From the NCBI GenBank assembly GCA_963693085.1, contig OY856410.1, forward strand, positions 882,061,335 through 882,125,334: a stretch of DNA of 64,000 bases, given 5' to 3'. This stretch comes from Alisma plantago-aquatica (Eukaryota; Streptophyta; Magnoliopsida; Alismatales; Alismataceae). The notes under the pieces were generated by a model. It saw only the letters and a program-made list of their open reading frames with translations. It did not search any database and was not told the origin of the DNA. Below are positions 58,851 to 64,000 of this stretch, one piece after another (the first letter of the stretch is position 1; the number at the start of each line of letters is the position of its first letter). The translations under genes were made by a program, and so were the position numbers.

Positions 58851-60747
58851 TATGGAGCTTCCACTTACGTGGAGTTGTGTGCACCACTAAAAATCCTAAA
58901 GATGGTAAGTCTTTAAGTTTAGCCTTACTTATACTAGATCGAGAACTCCACCCATGCATGCTAAGATACATGGAAGTCTTATCGTAGTATAGTTAAGGGT
59001 CGAATCTATGGGACAACGGTCTTGTTGGGAGCAACAAGATGGAAAACGTTAGGATTTCACTTAATCTCTTAATAGTTGGTATTTAAATCAAAAGATTGGT
59101 TTGGTTGTTTTTAAACTAAGAGCAAATGAAGTAAAGCAAGTAAGTAAATTTAAGGATGTTAAACAATGATAAGGAGCCACTAGGATGTTATCGGCTTTCA
59201 TCGCCACTACACATGGATCAAAACATGCAATATAAAACATAACCTGCAAAAAGAGCCTAAATAGTTAGTATCTTTGTAGATTTAGTTTCCTTTCGGAGAA
59301 CTAGCTACGAGAAGTGTGGGAATGTTGCAATGCCAACCATCCCCAAATGAATGGTCACCTACTTTACATCATTCCCTTCGCAAAGTGTGTTCCTCGACTT
59401 ACCAAGGTTGTACTTTCATACGTCAACTAATTCCATTTCATAGTATGAAAGTACAATGATGGAAGTGAGTTTACTCCACTTCTTGAAAACACTCCTAGAT
59501 ACTGAAACAGATGCATGGTGGATACATGCATCAGGAACCAACATTCAATCGAGATTTGAATCTAGTAGTACAAACATAGACAATTCATACTAAAAGATAA
59601 AAGATAACACAAGTTGGTGATCAAACAACAAGCATTCATTAAACGATTGATGTTGAACCGAAAAGAAAGCATCTCTATATTGCAAACTATGGATTACATT
59701 ACATGAAATGAAAACATGGGTAGCGGGGCTACTCCCCGCACCCTAGTGAAAGAGACTACTCGCTCATAGCTAGGACAAAGAAGGAGGCGAGAAGAGAGAG
59801 AGAGAACGTCATCCCCACAAAGGAGAGAGGAAAGTCAACCCCTTGGAAAGAGAGAGAGTGATGATCTTTAAACTTTACAGGTTGCTCGATGATGAGGTCT
59901 CCTCTTCCCATCTTCTTTGGCGAAGAGAGAGAAAGTAGCTTCAGGATGGAGTGTGAATCTCAGACCGGCGACCTTTGGGCGGAGGATGGTGGTTGGAATA
60001 GCTCTGGAGTAGTAGAGGCAGCCTCTGGGCGTCTGAAAACTTCCTTCTCTTTGGGAGTACCCCTTGGGTCTTATTTATAGGCCTTGAGTGAAGTCCAAAT
60101 GGTTTGATCAGTTTTGGATCCAAACGGTCTTGAAGACCGTTTGGACTCTGAGACTGTTTGGATCCCGAGACCGTTTAGATCCCGAGACCGTTTGGATCCC
60201 GAGACCGTTTGGACCTCGAGACCGTTTGGACTCTGAGACCGTTTGGACCCCGAGACCGTTTGGACTCATGCGGTCTTGGGACCATGTGACTCCATGCGGT
60301 CTTGGGACCGTGTGAGTCCATGCGGTCTTGGGACCGGTTGGCTTCATGCGGTCTTGGGACCGTGTGAGACCATGCGGTCTTGGGACCGGTTGGCTTCATG
60401 CGGTCTTGGGACCGTGTGAGTCCATGCGGTCTTGGGACCGGTTGGCTTCATGTGGTCTTGGGACCGTGTGAGACCATGCGGTCTTGGGACTGGTTGGCTT
60501 CATGCGGTCTTGGGACCGGTTGGCTTCATGCGGTCTTGGGACCGTGTGAGACCATGCGGTCTTGGGACTGGTTGAGTCTTTTGTGATTTTTTGTGTCTTT
60601 TTCTGTAAGTAAAAAGGAGAAAAATTAATCTAACAGTATTTTTGCAATAAGAGAGGATAGTTAGGGATTCTGTCTAATTTATCTAAGAAAGAGTGTGGAA
60701 AACTGAAGAAAATTACTAAGATAGAATCGCAAAATTGGAGGTTATCA
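58851..60747 (-). repeat. 5' LTR of U1
   Basis: The 1897 bp match 47612-49635. The inner end reads GCTCCATAA where the other copy has GCTCCATCA. The TATA box is at 60072-60079. It is followed by the duplication ATGTG at 60748-60752. Confidence 0.9.
60100..60575 (-). repeat. Tandem arrays in U3 of the U1 5' LTR
   Basis: About eight 17-bp units (to about 60266) and twelve 26-bp units (60268-60575) are present. The other LTR has about ten and sixteen. The difference explains most of the 127-bp difference in LTR length. Confidence 0.85.
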
Positions 60748-60752
60748 ATGTG

Positions 60753-61535
60753 CATGTCATCTTATTTAGTTGAGAAATTTTAGTTTAATATCAATTTCCA
60801 TATAGGTTGCATTTTTATTTTTCATAATTTTTCATATTTTTCATCATATATCTATTTAGATTTTTCCACAAAGAAACAGTGAAAGGATCTCATTTGTATC
60901 CCTTCAAAAAATAACAAGAGGGAGAAAAGGATGCCTTCAACTCAATCTGATTTTTATTCAAGGAGAAAGTCAAAATAGTTTACATGTATGCATCCTTCTA
61001 CCCATACTCATCACTAGGATAAGACATTTAGTGCATTCATTATCCCACCATAATAGTAGGCATCAGGAGTCATGCATTTTTCATTTCCTCCATTCTGTAG
61101 ATGCATTATTTTAATTACATGCATAAACAATTTGGATCTTACTTGTGATTATTTTTTTCTAGTCACCTATTTTATTTCCACCCATTGCTTTTCATGGTAG
61201 GCCATATATATGATTAATCCTCTCATCCATGTCTATACGGGGAACTTCTTCCAACATAATTGTGTAGGTAGACAAGAGCAATATATATGAGGGACTCACA
61301 TGTGCATCAAATTTATGCCATATTGACAATGATGTTAACTACTCCTTATTGATAGTGTTTCATTAATCTTTTTTTGGTCATCTTTAATTAACATTTTATA
61401 TGACTGTAGAGTAGTTGCTTGTTCAGTGGCTGGTAAGAGTCGGTTCAGGACCATCAGGTGGGAGTAATTGAGAGAAGTGATTCATAAGATTTTTCCTCTT
61501 ACTTATTCTTTCAAACTGATCTAAAGGTAGTGTTT
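60753..61535 (+). other. A1 3' spacer, second part
   Basis: The A1 sequence resumes after U1. It is AT-rich and non-coding, and no gene was seen. Confidence 0.5.
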
Positions 61536-61574
61536 CTTGAGGGCGAGAAACATTCAAGTTTAGGGGGATTTTTA
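61536..61574 (+). other. Polypurine tract of A1
   Basis: TTGAGGGCGAGAAACATTC then AAGTTTAGGGGGAT lies directly before the 3' LTR start TGTATTGG. Confidence 0.65.
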
Positions 61575-63222
61575 TGTATTGGTTTTCAACCACTTTTCAT
61601 AGGCATTTTATGGGTATTAATTGCAGATAAGTTCATTTTGAGATATATCTATGCATTGTTTTCTATCATTAGCTTGTGAACCAATTTTACATCAAATAAT
61701 TAGTAATTCTACTAAATCATGCTAATGTATCATTTATAATTTAGACATGGTATTTTTCCCTTGTTTCAGGAAATTCAGACACTGTGTGGCCAGTTCGGTG
61801 CCATCGACACATTTTTTGATGGTAACAACAAAGCACAAATCTAGAATATGGAAATAGAGAAATCTCAATGCTACTGAGGGCACACTCCATGCTACCGAGA
61901 TAGACACTAACGCTACCTAGCTTAGTAGTCAGTGCTACCAACTCAAGTTTCAGGGAGCATTAGAACTTAAGAATAATTGTCTCAGTACCACTGACACACG
62001 TGTCGGTGGTGCCAACTTCAACATATCACCAATAATTGTGTCAATAGTATTCTTGAGTTCAAGAATAATTTACCCTTTACTCTTGATTTCAAGAATAATT
62101 TACCATTTATTCAAAGAAAAGCAACTCGGTGCTATTGACAATTGCATCAATAGTATTGAAACAATTCAAGAGTTACAGTTGATCAACAACTCAGTGCCAC
62201 TGACACCCTACCGATGGTACTGAAACTACATGATTAGTTCAGAACTAATGTTAAGTTAGATTCAATGGTTGCAACTTATTAACGATTAAAGCATCACTTA
62301 TGACCTATGGGGAGTGCGTCTAGAAAAAGGGCATGATGTTTTGTCACATATTGGCATATGATAGTCAAGAGGACGAGATGAGGAGATAGTCATTGATTGG
62401 ACATTTCAGGCACTTCTGGAGGACAAATTTGCAGTTGGATCTCTACATGTCATGGTGTTCATTAGAGGGGATCTCCGATATGACTACTCTAGGGGTTTAT
62501 GCATTAGTTTTCTCATGTTTAGCATATTTTCTTCCTCTTCCTCTCTTTATACGATGATGAAAGTTATGTGGGGCTAATCCCCTTTTCCTTAAAATTCGGG
62601 AGTAGCCTGGTATTACATTGTAGTTGAATTCTATGAGTTGGTAATTTGTTTCCTTTATTTTGGAAGTGAATTTATCATATCTTCGTTGATTTGTTTATGC
62701 TTAATCATTATAATCAAAGTAACATGTCACAAATTGCTTTGGGAGGGGAGTTATGAGTTGGACAAGTCATAGACTCACATAGCCTATATCGCACCTCGGG
62801 AGAGGGCGTACGGCTCTGAAAGAACAACCTAGAGATTTTATTAATGCACCTAACTAATTCCTAAACTGCTAAAAATGTGGGGTTTGCTTTAGTCTAGGTA
62901 GTGTATTATATTGCGGTAGTGGGTAATACTTTCCACTGGTCTTTAGATAGAATAAAGGGTAAATAATTATTAATGAAATGGAATTTGAATGCAGTGTATG
63001 TCATGGTGAAACCAGAAGTCCTGAAGAATCCACTGATTTTTTATCACACCATCTTAATATATGTTTAGTTCTTTGATCTTAGTTATAAAATAATCAATCG
63101 ACCCTTTTGTAGGTTTAGATAATTTGGTCTAAACGTTTCCCTAAGTTTGACACTCGGGCCTCATAGGCCTATATTACATGACTCATGCACTTACATTTTA
63201 CATGCACAGTTTAAGCATGCCA
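61575..63222 (+). repeat. 3' LTR of A1
   Basis: It starts TGTATTGGTTTTC and ends AGCATGCCA. The motif-rich part at about 61790-62220 has CAGTACCACTGAC and GTCGGTGGTGCC elements, like the internal region at 44580-45250. The last part (about 62740-63222) matches the end of the 5' LTR with many differences, which points to an old insertion. Confidence 0.65.
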
Positions 63223-64000
63223 TGTCCTCATCAAAACTCAACTGTATGACCACATAATCTCTTCCCCATTTTAGTTAAAGCCCATAATGGCCCATGTGCA
63301 CCCAACTCTCACTTAGGGCTATCAGTGCAAGGGTGGGATCCTTTTTTCCTTAGTAGATAATTTTTTCCTCATGTTGGTCTGCGTAGTTCAAGACTAGTGT
63401 GTGACATGCCCATTTTGATCCCACACCTATTAAAAGAGAATTATATTGAATACCATTTGTTACCATTTGTACACAACCCAAGACTCCAATAGTTTTGTAA
63501 ATGATGATTGTCTCCACATATCAAAACTATCTTTGGTTGCATGCTTTGTCACTCATGCACAAGCCGAGTTTAACTTCTAGGTTGGATACCCATGCTAGTA
63601 TTAATCCAAGAAAAACCTGCTTAGCTTTAAAGTACCTATTGGTGGGATACCTAAAAGGGAGCCTTATTGATATTGGTAGTCTAATCATTCCTTTTATGAT
63701 CATTTTATCCAACTCATCAAATAATGGGATGTTATAGTAGGTTTTGCAAATATAATTTTTAAAATATATATGAAATCAATCCATGCAAATAATATTTTTG
63801 TATTCTACTGACATTTGTGACTAAAATGAAAATAATATCAAAACATACTAGTAATATATAATTTATTATTTCATGAAAACAAGTAAACTCATACCAACTC
63901 AAGTAAGCCATTTCAACAAAATTCAATCCAACAATCCAACTAATACTTGAGTCACATTTTATTTTTAATGCAGAAAAAAGATGTATATATCAAATAAGTT
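63223..64000. other. No recognisable feature
   Basis: Flank of A1. It is AT-rich, with two short overlapping frames on opposite strands (63501-63737) and nothing I can identify. Confidence 0.4.

Larger units (their letters stand above)
47612..60747 (-). mobile_element. U1: Athila-like element carrying a Ulp1-like protease ORF
   Basis: This 13,136-bp element has a perfect duplication ATGTG (47607-47611 and 60748-60752). Its LTRs are at 58851-60747 (5') and 47612-49635 (3'). In minus-strand order it has a tRNA-Asp-type primer site, gag, aspartic protease, reverse transcriptase/RNase H, integrase, U3-like region, Ulp1-like ORF, internal polypurine motif, spacer, polypurine tract and 3' LTR. The first 340 aligned LTR bases differ at about 19 positions by my count, mostly transitions, and array copy numbers differ. 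Gag and pol are broken, so it is no longer autonomous. Confidence 0.9.
32463..63222 (+). mobile_element. A1: Athila-like Ty3/gypsy element with two nested insertions
   Basis: The 5' LTR (32463-33944) and 3' LTR (61575-63222) are divergent but collinear, with near-matching flanks TGTCA (32458-32462) and TGTCC (63223-63227). The order is a decayed tRNA-Asp-type primer site, gag, protease, RNase H, integrase, internal repeat/TATA region, Athila ORF1-like ORF, internal polypurine motif, spacer, polypurine tract and LTR. Removing C2 (36579-43062) and U1 (47612-60747) leaves about 11.1 kb, a usual Athila size. Most of the reverse transcriptase is deleted. It is the oldest-looking element of the right-hand block. 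Confidence 0.72.

Overview
This window is repeat-dense plant DNA, almost certainly from a flowering plant with a large genome. I find no ordinary host gene. Nearly everything recognisable is LTR retrotransposon sequence (Ty3/gypsy of the Athila/Tat type, Ty1/copia of the SIRE/Maximus type, one large non-autonomous element resembling Tekay/Del), plus one decayed L1-type LINE. The species cannot be named from this sequence.

Layout. Left block, 1-19156: a SIRE-type copia element (here C1; visible part 14042-19156) holds an Athila-like gag-only element (T3; 1-14041). T3 holds a solo LTR (315-2594, target-site duplication GAAAA) and an 8.5-kb non-autonomous element with 3.3-kb LTRs (2701-11248, duplication GTCAA). 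Middle block, 19157-32462: a gypsy pol remnant (19880-21400), a LINE (about 22780-28365) and two LTR-like segments. Right block, 32463-63222: one Athila-like element (A1) split by a gag-only SIRE derivative (C2; 36579-43062) and by a 13.1-kb Athila-like element on the minus strand (U1; 47612-60747, duplication ATGTG).

The most unusual gene is in U1. Between integrase and the 3' LTR, where Athila elements usually carry an envelope-position ORF, there is an unbroken 359-codon ORF with the hallmarks of a Ulp1/C48 SUMO-type cysteine protease. The gag, protease and reverse transcriptase of the same element are broken by stops and frameshifts.

Two structural patterns recur. First, family-specific CpG-containing short inverted-repeat motifs sit in U3, usually just upstream of a TATA box, and related motifs reappear inside the elements directly upstream of the post-pol ORF (U1, A1, C1) or where that ORF would be (C2). 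This suggests internal U3-like promoters for accessory ORFs. Second, all three Athila-like elements carry a duplicated polypurine-tract motif, one copy at the 3' LTR and one 1.0-1.4 kb further inside. Both rest on reading the sequence by eye; expression and family-wide conservation are untested.
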